Source: Flavobacterium psychroterrae
GTDB lineage: Bacteria; Bacteroidota; Bacteroidia; Flavobacteriales; Flavobacteriaceae
Length of the DNA stretch: 64,000 bases
Direction: 5' to 3'
Assembly (NCBI RefSeq): GCF_018380615.1
Contig: NZ_JAGYVZ010000002.1
Coordinates: 62,001-126,000 of the forward strand
Position numbers and translations under genes: made by a program. Numbering within the stretch: position 1 is the stretch's first letter; each line of letters begins with the position of its first letter. The notes beneath the pieces were generated by a model. It saw nothing but the letters and a program-made list of their open reading frames with translations. It searched no databases and had not been told where the DNA came from. Positions 8,011 to 16,015 of this stretch are shown here, piece after piece.

Positions 8011-10182
8011 ATGAATACGAGTAAAATTACTGTAATATTTTTATTTTTAGTTGCTACGGTTTTTGGTCAACAAAAAATTACTGTTGAAGATATTTACAAT
8101 GGAGCATTTCGTGCAAAAGGAATGGATGAGTTGCAATCATTAAAAAATACAGATCAATATACTGTTTTGAACGTGGATCAGGCGAGTAGAAGTATGCAGA
8201 TTGATTTATATGATTTTGCTACTTTAAAAAAAGTGTCCAACTTAATTGATACTAAAAATCATAGAGAACTTGCTGAAGGAATTGACAGTTATACGTTTGA
8301 TGCTTCAGAAAAAAAGATTCTGATTGCGTGTAATTCCAATAAAATCTTTCGTCACTCTTTTACTGCAGATTATTTCCTTTATGATATAACAACAAAATCA
8401 TTGACTAAGCTTTTTGATTTTCAGGTTCAGGAGCCAACTTTTTCGCCTGACGGAACTAAAATTGCATATGCTAAAGAAAATAACTTATATGTTTATGATG
8501 TAGCGTCAAAAAAATCGACGGCTGTTACAACTGACGGAAAGAAAAACGCCATCATTAACGGTATTACGGATTGGGTTTATGAAGAAGAATTTGCTTTTGT
8601 ACGGGCTTTTGACTGGAGCAAAGACAGTAAAAAACTAGCTTATATTCGTTTTGACGAAAGCGCTGTTCCTGAATTTTCAATGTCAATGTTTCATCAAGAT
8701 TTATATCCAACAATTGAAACGTTTAAATATCCTAAAGCGGGAGAAAAAAATTCGGTAGTTTCATTGCATATATATGATGCGGCTGGAAATAGTACTAAAA
8801 AAGTTGATTTAGGAAATTACAACGACTTTTATATTGCAAGGTTACAATGGACAAACGATAACAATGTATTATCGGCTCAGGTTTTAAACCGCCATCAGGA
8901 TAATCTTGATTTATTATTTGTTGACGGAAATACAGCCGTGGCAAAAGTGGTTTTGAATGAAAAAGATAAAGCTTACGTAGATGTTACAGATAATTTGACC
9001 TTCTTAAAAGACAATAGTTTTATCTGGACAAGTGAAAAAGACGGTTTTAATCATATTTATGTTTATGATAAAACAGGGAAACTTAAAAATCAGGTTACAA
9101 AAGGAAACTGGGAAGTAGTATCTTACTACGGTTTTGACGAAAAAAACAAAACTATTTTCTACCAATCTACAGAAAATGGTTCTATCAACAGAGATATTTA
9201 CAGAATTGGTTTAGACGGAAAAAACAAAATGCGTTTAACTTCAAAAGTGGGAACAAGTACGGCAACTTTTAGTCCGAACTTCCAATTTTTCATCAATACT
9301 TTTTCTAGTAATTTACAACCTACGACTTATACTTTGAATGAGTCCAAAACAGGAAAAGAAATTCAGGTTATAGAAAACAATAAAGATCTTTCGGCAAAAT
9401 TAACTTCATATAATTTGCCTGCCAAAGAGTTTTTTGTTTTAAAAACAGCCAAAGGAAACGAATTGAACGCATGGATTTTGAAGCCAAAAGATTTTGATCC
9501 CTCAAAAAAATATCCTGTTTTCATGTACCAATATTCTGGTCCGGGATCTCAACAAGTAAATAATGATTGGAACAACTCTGATGATTATTGGTTTTTATCT
9601 CTTACGCAACAAGGTTATATTGTAGCTTGTGTTGATGGTAGAGGAACTGGTTTTAAAGGTGCCGATTTTAAAAAAGTGACTCAAAAAGAATTAGGAAAAT
9701 ACGAAGTACAAGATCAGATTGATGCTGCAAAAGTAATTGGGGCTTATCCGTATGTTGATGCTTCAAGAATTGGAATCTTCGGGTGGAGTTATGGTGGTTT
9801 TATGGCTTCAAACTGTATTTTTCAAGGAAATGATGTTTTCAAAATGGCAATTGCAGTTGCTCCGGTAACGAACTGGCGTTTTTATGACAGTGTTTATACG
9901 GAAAGATACATGCAGACGCCTCAGGAAAATGCAAGCGGTTACGACCAAAATTCGCCAATAAATCATGTTGAAAAATTAAAGGGGAAGTTTTTATTGATTC
10001 ACGGATCTGGTGATGACAACGTGCATGTACAAAACTCAATGCAGATGATGGAAGCGTTAATTCAGGCGAATAAACAATTTGATTCTCAGATATATCCGGA
10101 TAAAAATCATGGCATTTTTGGTGGTGCAACGAGAATTCAGCTTTATAATAAAATGACTAACTTTATCAAAGAAAATTTATAA
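8011..10182 (+). CDS. Dipeptidyl peptidase IV (S9 family)
   Basis: A 723-aa secreted serine peptidase. A signal peptide fills residues 1-19 (cleavage near VFGQ). An N-terminal beta-propeller (about 40-450) includes VYEEEFAFVRAFDWS, which resembles the Glu pair that holds the substrate amino terminus. The C-terminal alpha/beta-hydrolase domain carries GWSYGG (nucleophile Ser593), HGSGDDNVH (Asp668/669) and NHGIFGG (His700). DPP IV enzymes cut dipeptides ending in Pro or Ala from peptide N-termini, in the periplasm or at the surface. The next two genes are peptide transporters, 27 nt and 1 nt apart, so the operon makes di-/tripeptides and imports them. Confidence 0.93.
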   Translation: MNTSKITVIFLFLVATVFGQQKITVEDIYNGAFRAKGMDELQSLKNTDQYTVLNVDQASRSMQIDLYDFATLKKVSNLIDTKNHRELAEGIDSYTFDASEKKILIACNSNKIFRHSFTADYFLYDITTKSLTKLFDFQVQEPTFSPDGTKIAYAKENNLYVYDVASKKSTAVTTDGKKNAIINGITDWVYEEEFAFVRAFDWSKDSKKLAYIRFDESAVPEFSMSMFHQDLYPTIETFKYPKAGEKNSVVSLHIYDAAGNSTKKVDLGNYNDFYIARLQWTNDNNVLSAQVLNRHQDNLDLLFVDGNTAVAKVVLNEKDKAYVDVTDNLTFLKDNSFIWTSEKDGFNHIYVYDKTGKLKNQVTKGNWEVVSYYGFDEKNKTIFYQSTENGSINRDIYRIGLDGKNKMRLTSKVGTSTATFSPNFQFFINTFSSNLQPTTYTLNESKTGKEIQVIENNKDLSAKLTSYNLPAKEFFVLKTAKGNELNAWILKPKDFDPSKKYPVFMYQYSGPGSQQVNNDWNNSDDYWFLSLTQQGYIVACVDGRGTGFKGADFKKVTQKELGKYEVQDQIDAAKVIGAYPYVDASRIGIFGWSYGGFMASNCIFQGNDVFKMAIAVAPVTNWRFYDSVYTERYMQTPQENASGYDQNSPINHVEKLKGKFLLIHGSGDDNVHVQNSMQMMEALIQANKQFDSQIYPDKNHGIFGGATRIQLYNKMTNFIKENL

Positions 10183-10209
10183 TATAAAACTTTAAACCTT
10201 AAATAAATA

Positions 10210-11895
10210 ATGAAGAATATGGGAGAAACTCAAGTAAAAACTGCGCATCCAAAAGGACTTTGGGTATTGTTTGGAACGGAGATGTGGGAGCGATTCAATT
10301 TTTATGGAATGCGAGCTTTATTAACTTTATTTCTTGTGAATTCATTATTGATGAAGGAAGAAGAAGCTTCTTTAATATATGGAGGTTTCCTTGGACTTTG
10401 TTACTTAACGCCAATGTTGGGAGGTTTTGTTGCCGATCGTTTTTTAGGGAACAGAAACTGTATTTTGTTAGGAGGATTATTGATGGCTATTGGGCAAATG
10501 TTATTGTTTACCAGTGGAAGTATATTTGAATCAAACTTAGATTTGGCAAAAATCATCATGTATTCCGCGTTAGGAGTTATTGTTTTTGGTAACGGATTTT
10601 TCAAGCCAAACATTTCGAGTATGGTTGGAAGTTTATATCCTAAACAAGAAAAAACAAAGTTAGACAGTGCTTTTACTATTTTCTATATGGGAATTAATAT
10701 CGGAGCTTTCTTAGGTCAGTCTATTTGTCCTTTGTTAGGTGATGTAAAAGATGCTGGCGGAATTAGAGATATCCATGCTTTTAGATGGGGATTCATGGCG
10801 GCTTCTGTTGCGATGCTTTTAGGAACAATTCTTTTTTACTTTTTGAAAAATAAATATGTGGTTACTCCGGAAGGAAGACCATTAGGAGGTTTGCCATCTA
10901 AAAATGTAGCTTCTGATTTTGAAGAAGGAGAAGCTCAAAAAGCTAATTTTTCTAGTAAATCTTTAGTTATTGCAGGAATTGCATTTGTTGCTTTAGGATT
11001 CATTTTTCATTATGGTGTAGGTCAGAATTTAATTTACACACTAATTTATTCTAGTGGAATTTCTTTGGCAGGATTAATTATTTCAGATACTTCTTTGACT
11101 AAAATTGAAAGAGACAGAATTATTGTAATTTATATTGTTTCGTTTTTTATTATTTTCTTTTGGGCGGCTTTTGAACAAGCAGGTTCATCATTAACTTTTA
11201 TTGCAGACAATCAAACAGATAGAAACTTCTTTGGCTGGTTAATGCCGCCATCTATGGTTCAGATTTTTAACGGACTATTTGTGGTTTTATTAGCGGTGCC
11301 TTTCAGTATACTTTGGGATACATTAAGAGCAAAAGATAAAGAGCCTATTTCACCAGTAAAATTAGCTGTTGGTTTAGTTGTAATTTCAATAAGTTTCTTC
11401 ATGATTGCTACTCAGGTTTCATACATTGGAACTTCAGGATTACTATTGGTTAAATGGCTTATTTTATTGTATTTCTTAAATACATGTGCTGAGTTGTGTT
11501 TGTCTCCAATTGGTTTATCATTGGTAGGGAAATTATCTCCAAAACGTTTTGCATCTTTATTATACGGAGTATTCTTTTTGTCAAATGCATCTGGTTATGC
11601 TTTAGGTGGAACTTTAGGTTCTATTTTACCTGCAACAGGAGATAAATTTGCTAAGGCTAAAGAATTAGGAATCGATCTTCAGGCAGTTTTAGATAATAAA
11701 GTTGTGCCAACTGCTGAACAATTATCACTTTTAGAAAAACATCAAATTAGCGCTCATAATCACTTTTTTGCAGGATTTGAAATCCATAACTTATATGAGT
11801 TTTTCATGGTATTTGTAGTTCTTACAGGCATTGCTGCAATAGTATTGTTTGCTTTGACTCCATTCTTGAAAAAAATGATGCATGGTGTTAGATAA
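10210..11895 (+). CDS. POT/PTR2 proton-coupled peptide transporter (first copy)
   Basis: A 561-aa inner-membrane transporter with about 14 hydrophobic segments. The POT signature ExxERFxxYG is seen as EMWERFNFYGMRALL, and FFKPNISSMVG and the FYMGINIGAF segment are also typical. It imports di- and tripeptides with protons. It follows the dipeptidyl peptidase by 27 nt and directly precedes a second POT gene. Either the first ATG (10210) or the ATG at 10219 could be used. The longer loop near residues 480-520 (EQLSLLEKHQISAHNHFF) is specific to this copy. Confidence 0.93.
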   Translation: MKNMGETQVKTAHPKGLWVLFGTEMWERFNFYGMRALLTLFLVNSLLMKEEEASLIYGGFLGLCYLTPMLGGFVADRFLGNRNCILLGGLLMAIGQMLLFTSGSIFESNLDLAKIIMYSALGVIVFGNGFFKPNISSMVGSLYPKQEKTKLDSAFTIFYMGINIGAFLGQSICPLLGDVKDAGGIRDIHAFRWGFMAASVAMLLGTILFYFLKNKYVVTPEGRPLGGLPSKNVASDFEEGEAQKANFSSKSLVIAGIAFVALGFIFHYGVGQNLIYTLIYSSGISLAGLIISDTSLTKIERDRIIVIYIVSFFIIFFWAAFEQAGSSLTFIADNQTDRNFFGWLMPPSMVQIFNGLFVVLLAVPFSILWDTLRAKDKEPISPVKLAVGLVVISISFFMIATQVSYIGTSGLLLVKWLILLYFLNTCAELCLSPIGLSLVGKLSPKRFASLLYGVFFLSNASGYALGGTLGSILPATGDKFAKAKELGIDLQAVLDNKVVPTAEQLSLLEKHQISAHNHFFAGFEIHNLYEFFMVFVVLTGIAAIVLFALTPFLKKMMHGVR

Positions 11896-11896
11896 A

Positions 11897-13381
11897 ATGG
11901 AACACAAAATTACCTTAGAAGAAATTCAAAATTTTAAAGGCAATTATCCAAAACAATTGTGGTATTTGTTTTTTGTTGAAATGTGGGAACGTTTCTGTTT
12001 TTACGGAATGCGTGGTGTGCTTACATTTTTTATGGTTGATCAGCTTTTTTTAAAAGATGAACATGCCAATTTACAATACGGAGCTATTCAGGCTTTTGTG
12101 TATGCTTTTACCTTTATTGGAGGTATTTTTGCCGATAAAGTTTTAGGATTTAAAAAGTCATTATTTTTTGGAGGAATCGTTATGATTCTCGGGAATTTAT
12201 TGATCGCTTTTTCTCCGCAAACTATGTTTTATTATGGTATTGCATTTTCAATTATTGGAACGGGTTTTTTTAAGCCAAATGTTTCGTCAATGGTTGGAGA
12301 GTTATATCATGAAGACGACGGCAGAAGAGATGCAGGTTATGGAATGTTCTATGCCGGAATAAATGTTGGAGGTCTTTTAGGAGGTGCTTTATGCATTTAT
12401 TTAGGAAAATATTATTCATGGCAATTGTGCTTTTTATCTGCTGCTGTAGTAATGTTTTTAGGTTTAGTGACGTTTTTGTTTACTAAAAAGTATTTAGGTC
12501 CTATTGGAGATTCTCCATTATTGAATCTGGAACCAGGTAAACGAAGAATTCGTGAAATTGCCGTATATGCTTTGTCAATATTAAGCTTGCCATTTATTTT
12601 TATAATGGTAAAAAATACAGATTACACAGATTATTTCATGTACACAATTGGAATAGTTGCTGTTGGGTATTTCACTTATGAATTGATTAAGTTAGGAGAT
12701 GTAAAATTACAGAAGAAGCTTTTTGCAGCATTTTTGTTTGTATTCTTTTATCTTTTATTCAACGCAATTTATGAGCAGAGTGGAGGATCGTTATCGCTTT
12801 TTGCAAAAGACAATCTAAATGATAAATTATTATTTTTCTCCATTGATCCAAACATTGTAAATAATAGTTCGAATACTTTTTTTGTAGTTGTTTTAAGTCC
12901 GCTGATTGGTTTGTTGTGGATTTGGATGGGGAAAAGAAGAATAGAGCCTAATACATTAATAAAATTCGGAATTGGATTTTTGTTTTTAGGAGCTTCATTT
13001 TATATCTTCTATTTGACTAAATTCTTTGCAAATTCAAAAGGTATTGCATCTTTGAATGTATTTACATTTGCTTATTTAATAACTACAATTGGGGAACTTT
13101 GTTTAGGACCAATAGGCATGTCAATTATCACTAAATTATCTCCAAAAAGATTATTTGGTATGATGATGGGATTATGGTTTCTGGCTAGTGCTTTTGGACA
13201 ATTATTTGCAGGAAAGTTAGGTGCCGAAATATCAAGATCAAATACTGGTCCTGATTTGGTTTCTAAGCTACAATCCTATACTGAAGGATATTATCAATTA
13301 GCCATTTATTCTATTGTTGCCGGAGTTATTTTAATAGCTATTTCGCCAATTATTAGAAAATTAATGCAAGAAGTAAAATAG
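11897..13381 (+). CDS. POT/PTR2 proton-coupled peptide transporter (second copy)
   Basis: A 494-aa relative of the preceding transporter, with EMWERFCFYGMRG, FFKPNVSSMVGELY and FYAGINVGGLLGG in the same order. I start at 11897 (MEHKITLEE), 1 nt after the previous stop, rather than at the overlapping ATG at 11882. The tight packing implies co-transcription and translational coupling. The two copies are clearly diverged, so they are likely to differ in substrate range rather than being a recent duplication. No terminator is obvious before the thioredoxin gene, which has its own promoter candidate. Confidence 0.92.
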   Translation: MEHKITLEEIQNFKGNYPKQLWYLFFVEMWERFCFYGMRGVLTFFMVDQLFLKDEHANLQYGAIQAFVYAFTFIGGIFADKVLGFKKSLFFGGIVMILGNLLIAFSPQTMFYYGIAFSIIGTGFFKPNVSSMVGELYHEDDGRRDAGYGMFYAGINVGGLLGGALCIYLGKYYSWQLCFLSAAVVMFLGLVTFLFTKKYLGPIGDSPLLNLEPGKRRIREIAVYALSILSLPFIFIMVKNTDYTDYFMYTIGIVAVGYFTYELIKLGDVKLQKKLFAAFLFVFFYLLFNAIYEQSGGSLSLFAKDNLNDKLLFFSIDPNIVNNSSNTFFVVVLSPLIGLLWIWMGKRRIEPNTLIKFGIGFLFLGASFYIFYLTKFFANSKGIASLNVFTFAYLITTIGELCLGPIGMSIITKLSPKRLFGMMMGLWFLASAFGQLFAGKLGAEISRSNTGPDLVSKLQSYTEGYYQLAIYSIVAGVILIAISPIIRKLMQEVK

Positions 13382-13408
13382 ATGACATTTATCAATTCTT
13401 TTTTTGTT

Positions 13409-13416
13409 TAAATTTG
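13409..13416 (+). promoter_or_regulatory. -7 box of the first thioredoxin gene
   Basis: TAAATTTG matches TAnnTTTG exactly, with the start codon 16 nt downstream. No good -33 TTG is seen. Confidence 0.5.
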
Positions 13417-13432
13417 TCGAAAATAAAATAAA

Positions 13433-13900
13433 ATGAAAAAAATATTTTTAATAACATTGTTTTTAATTGGAGCCTTTGTAACACAAGCGCAGGAATTAAA
13501 ATGGTACACTGACGTGAGAGAAGCAATTACCGTTAGTAATAAAGAGCAAAAACCGATGTTGATGTTTTTTACCGGAAGTGATTGGTGCGGATGGTGTATT
13601 CGTTTGCAAAATGAGGTTTTGAAAACGCCGGAATTTAAAAAATGGGCTACAGATAATGTTGTTTTAGTAGAGCTTGATTATCCTAGAAGAACGCCTCAGA
13701 CTCCTGAAATAAAAAATCAGAATAATGAGTTGCAGCAAGCATTCGGGATTCAGGGATTTCCAACTGTTTATTTTACCAGCGCTGAATCTATAGATGGAAA
13801 AGTAAATTTTAAAGGACTTGGTCAAACTGGTTATGTTGCAGGCGGACCATCTGCTTGGTTGACAGTTGCAGAAGGCATTGTTCATCCTAAAAAATCTTAA
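13433..13900 (+). CDS. Secreted thioredoxin-family protein with CGWC active site
   Basis: A 155-aa protein with a signal peptide (residues 1-19, cleavage near TQAQ) and one thioredoxin-like domain. The active site is SDWCGWC (Cys52, Cys55), and the presumed cis-Pro is in GFPTVYF. This variant (CGWC, short domain, thioredoxin_7/DUF255-like) is common in Bacteroidota and should act on periplasmic disulfides as a reductase or isomerase. It is the intact member of a four-gene tandem family; the next three genes lack the CXXC motif. A good terminator follows at 13922-13957. Confidence 0.88.
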   Translation: MKKIFLITLFLIGAFVTQAQELKWYTDVREAITVSNKEQKPMLMFFTGSDWCGWCIRLQNEVLKTPEFKKWATDNVVLVELDYPRRTPQTPEIKNQNNELQQAFGIQGFPTVYFTSAESIDGKVNFKGLGQTGYVAGGPSAWLTVAEGIVHPKKS

Positions 13901-13921
13901 AAAAAAAATTATAATATTTTC

Positions 13922-13957
13922 AAAAACTCCTTGCGGTTGCGTAAGGAGTTTTTTTTT
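13922..13957 (+). terminator. Intrinsic terminator after the CGWC thioredoxin gene
   Basis: AACTCCTTGCG pairs with CGTAAGGAGTT around a GTTG loop and is followed by a run of nine T. Confidence 0.85.
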
Positions 13958-14120
13958 GTTTAGTAAGAAAAGTTCTTTGATTTGTTTTGTCTGTTTTAAG
14001 GGTTTCGTATTTTATTATGGTTAAAAAAACATATAATGTATTTTTTATATTAATAAAAATTGGAAAATTAAAATAATATGTTAATTTAGTCGTGCTATAC
14101 TAACCATAACCAATCGTACT

Positions 14121-14573
14121 ATGACTAAAAAATTACTTATCCTACTATTTTTTTTAGGTTCATATTTCCTGCATTCGCAAAACTTAGTTTGGAGAACAAA
14201 CATGACAGATGCTATTGCAATAAGTAACGAACAAAGAAAACCAATGTTGATTTTATTTACTGCTTCAGGCGTATCGGACAATCTTCAAAATGAGATTTTT
14301 AAAACACCGGATTTTGCCGTTTGGTCGCGTGACAACGTAGTTCTTGTGAAACTTGATTTATCTGATTCTTCTGCTGATCAAAGTGATAAGGAGCAGAATA
14401 TAAGACTGAAGAATGCATTTGGTGTTGAAGACTTGCCCGAAGTGTGTTTTGCAAGTGCTTCTGTTCGAAAAAATAAAACAACATTTAGTGCTTTAGGAAA
14501 AATCGCCTATAAGCCAGGAGGAGCTAAAGCATGGATCGCAGAATCTAATTTGATTTTGCATCCTAGTGAATAA
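14121..14573 (+). CDS. Secreted thioredoxin-like paralogue without CXXC (copy A)
   Basis: A 150-aa protein with a signal peptide (cleavage near LHSQ, residue 20). It aligns along its length with the CGWC protein: NLVWRTNMTDAIAISNEQRKPMLILFTAS and ENIFKTPDFxxW-type segments are shared. The expected SDWCGWCIRLQNE is replaced by SGVSDNLQNE, three residues shorter and without cysteine. LP (residues 105-106) replaces the cis-Pro FP, and a cysteine (Cys109) follows in LPEVCFAS. It cannot act by the normal CXXC mechanism. A binding, chaperone-like or single-Cys role is possible but unproven. The frame is intact, so it is not an obvious pseudogene. Confidence 0.8.
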   Translation: MTKKLLILLFFLGSYFLHSQNLVWRTNMTDAIAISNEQRKPMLILFTASGVSDNLQNEIFKTPDFAVWSRDNVVLVKLDLSDSSADQSDKEQNIRLKNAFGVEDLPEVCFASASVRKNKTTFSALGKIAYKPGGAKAWIAESNLILHPSE

Positions 14574-14594
14574 TTAAGTTTAAATTAAGTTTCT

Positions 14595-14646
14595 TAGTTT
14601 AATTTGTAGATCCCTTTTCGCCTTTGTGTGAAAAGGGATATTTTTG
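14595..14646 (+). terminator. Terminator after copy A, resembling the comEC 3' end
   Basis: ATCCCTTTTC and GAAAAGGGAT form the stem, followed by T5. The preceding 14 bases (14595-14608) are identical to 16017-16030, and the 18 bases ending in the T run are also shared with the end of comEC. Confidence 0.8.
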
Positions 14647-14843
14647 TAGTAATATTTGTCATGTCGAATAGTGGTTTTTGTTATTTTAGGAGATATATTT
14701 TTATGATTTTATTAAAAAACTAAGGCTTTATTAATGAATTTTCGTTTTTATTGATTTTTTATCAATTTTTGTTCCAATATCGTTTGTTTCGTAACTATAT
14801 TATACTAATTTAGTCGCGTAAACCTACTTAAAACCAATTTAAT

Positions 14844-15290
14844 ATGACCCGAAAATTACTTATCCTATTCTTCTTTTTAGGTTCATTTTTTCTACATTCA
14901 CAAAATTTAGTTTGGAAGACCGATATGAATGACGCAATAATTGCAAGTGATGCTCAAAAAAGACCTTTGTTAATTTTTTTTACAGCAAGTGGTATTTCAC
15001 AAAAAATTCCGAATGAAGTTTTTGCAACTCCGGATTTTGCTGTTTGGTCACGTGATAATGTTATTTTAGTTAAACTTGATTTAGCTGATACTAATATGTC
15101 TGAAACTGCAAAAGATCAAAATGTAAAGCTAAAAAATGCTTTAGGTATTGATGAATTACCTCAGGTATGTCTTTTATTAGCTTCTGTTAAAAAAGGTAAA
15201 ACTACTTTTAATAACTTAGGCGTAGTTCCTTTTAAACAAGGCGGAGCCAAAGTTTGGATTTCTGATGCAAATTTGATTTTGAATCCATAA
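14844..15290 (+). CDS. Secreted thioredoxin-like paralogue without CXXC (copy B)
   Basis: A 148-aa protein with a signal peptide ending near LHSQ. It is very similar to copies A and C: NLVWKTDMNDAI, PLLIFFTASGISQKIPNE and ATPDFAVWSRDNV. The CXXC turn is missing (SGISQKI). The segment ELPQVCLLLAS keeps the proline and has Cys109, the only cysteine of the mature protein. The 270-nt upstream gap contains CTAATTTAGTCGCG (from about 14807), similar to TTAATTTAGTCGTG before copy A, so the promoter region was duplicated too. It has its own terminator-like hairpin at 15315-15351, so each copy looks like a separate transcription unit. Confidence 0.8.
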   Translation: MTRKLLILFFFLGSFFLHSQNLVWKTDMNDAIIASDAQKRPLLIFFTASGISQKIPNEVFATPDFAVWSRDNVILVKLDLADTNMSETAKDQNVKLKNALGIDELPQVCLLLASVKKGKTTFNNLGVVPFKQGGAKVWISDANLILNP

Positions 15291-15314
15291 ATAGTAAAAT
15301 CGAATGACTAATTT

Positions 15315-15351
15315 ATCCCTTACCTCTTACCAGTGATAAGGGATTTTTTTT
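15315..15351 (+). terminator. Terminator after copy B
   Basis: ATCCCTTA and TAAGGGAT form the stem, followed by T8. The ATCCCTT and AAGGGAT cores resemble the terminators after copies A and C, but the loop differs. Confidence 0.7.
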
Positions 15352-15550
15352 GTGGTATATTTTTAGCTGTTAATCAGTACTTTATTATTTAAAAGGCGTT
15401 TTTTCTTTATTTCGTTAAAAAAGATATAGATTTATTGGTTAAAAGATATTTATGATGTAGAATAATCATTTAATAGTTTTATTGTGTTTGTTTTATGGTG
15501 TATTTGTGTTAAATTGGTTGAATAAATACAATCTAAAACCAAAAGCTAAC

Positions 15551-16000
15551 ATGACACCAAAACTACTTATTTTACTGTTTTTTTTAGGTTCATTTTTTCT
15601 GCAAGCGCAAAATTTAGTTTGGAAGACGAATATGAATGATGCTATTAAAATGTGCGATGATGAACGAAAACCTTTATTGATTTTTTTTACTGCTTCCGGG
15701 ACTTCACAGAAAATCCAGAGTGAAATTTTTGCAACACCCGATTTTATGGACTGGTCAAGCGAAAACATCATTTTGCTAAAACTTGATTTGTCTGATCCTT
15801 CAATATCCAGTGAAGAGAAAGAGCAGAATGTCAAATTGAAAGAAGCTTTAGGAATTGATGAATTGCCACAAGTTTGTCTTGCTACAGCTTCTATCAGACG
15901 AAATAAACCTACCATAAATAAACTTGGCCTGTTAGAATATAAAATGGGAGGTGCAAAAAAATGGATCTCTGAAGCAAAAATAATATTGCGCGGAGAGTAA
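15551..16000 (+). CDS. Secreted thioredoxin-like paralogue without CXXC (copy C)
   Basis: A 149-aa protein if translation starts at MTPKLLILLFFLGSFFLQAQ (15551). This start gives a signal peptide aligned with those of copies A and B; the longer frame from 15482 adds 23 residues without counterpart. The domain matches copy B closely, with SGTSQKI at the lost active site and ELPQVCLATAS carrying Cys109. It also has a second cysteine (Cys35, IKMCDDER). It sits only 15 nt from the convergent comEC gene, and its terminator lies inside the end of comEC. Confidence 0.8.
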   Translation: MTPKLLILLFFLGSFFLQAQNLVWKTNMNDAIKMCDDERKPLLIFFTASGTSQKIQSEIFATPDFMDWSSENIILLKLDLSDPSISSEEKEQNVKLKEALGIDELPQVCLATASIRRNKPTINKLGLLEYKMGGAKKWISEAKIILRGE

Positions 16001-16015
16001 TAAAATTAATTTCCC

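Noticed and set aside
9839..10129. A 96-aa minus-strand frame within the dipeptidyl peptidase gene
   Set aside because: Antisense shadow of the catalytic domain. Cys and His richness comes from the complementary codons.
14121..16000. The three CXXC-less thioredoxin genes as pseudogenes
   Set aside because: Signal peptides, frame length and the Cys109 position are all preserved, which argues against decay.
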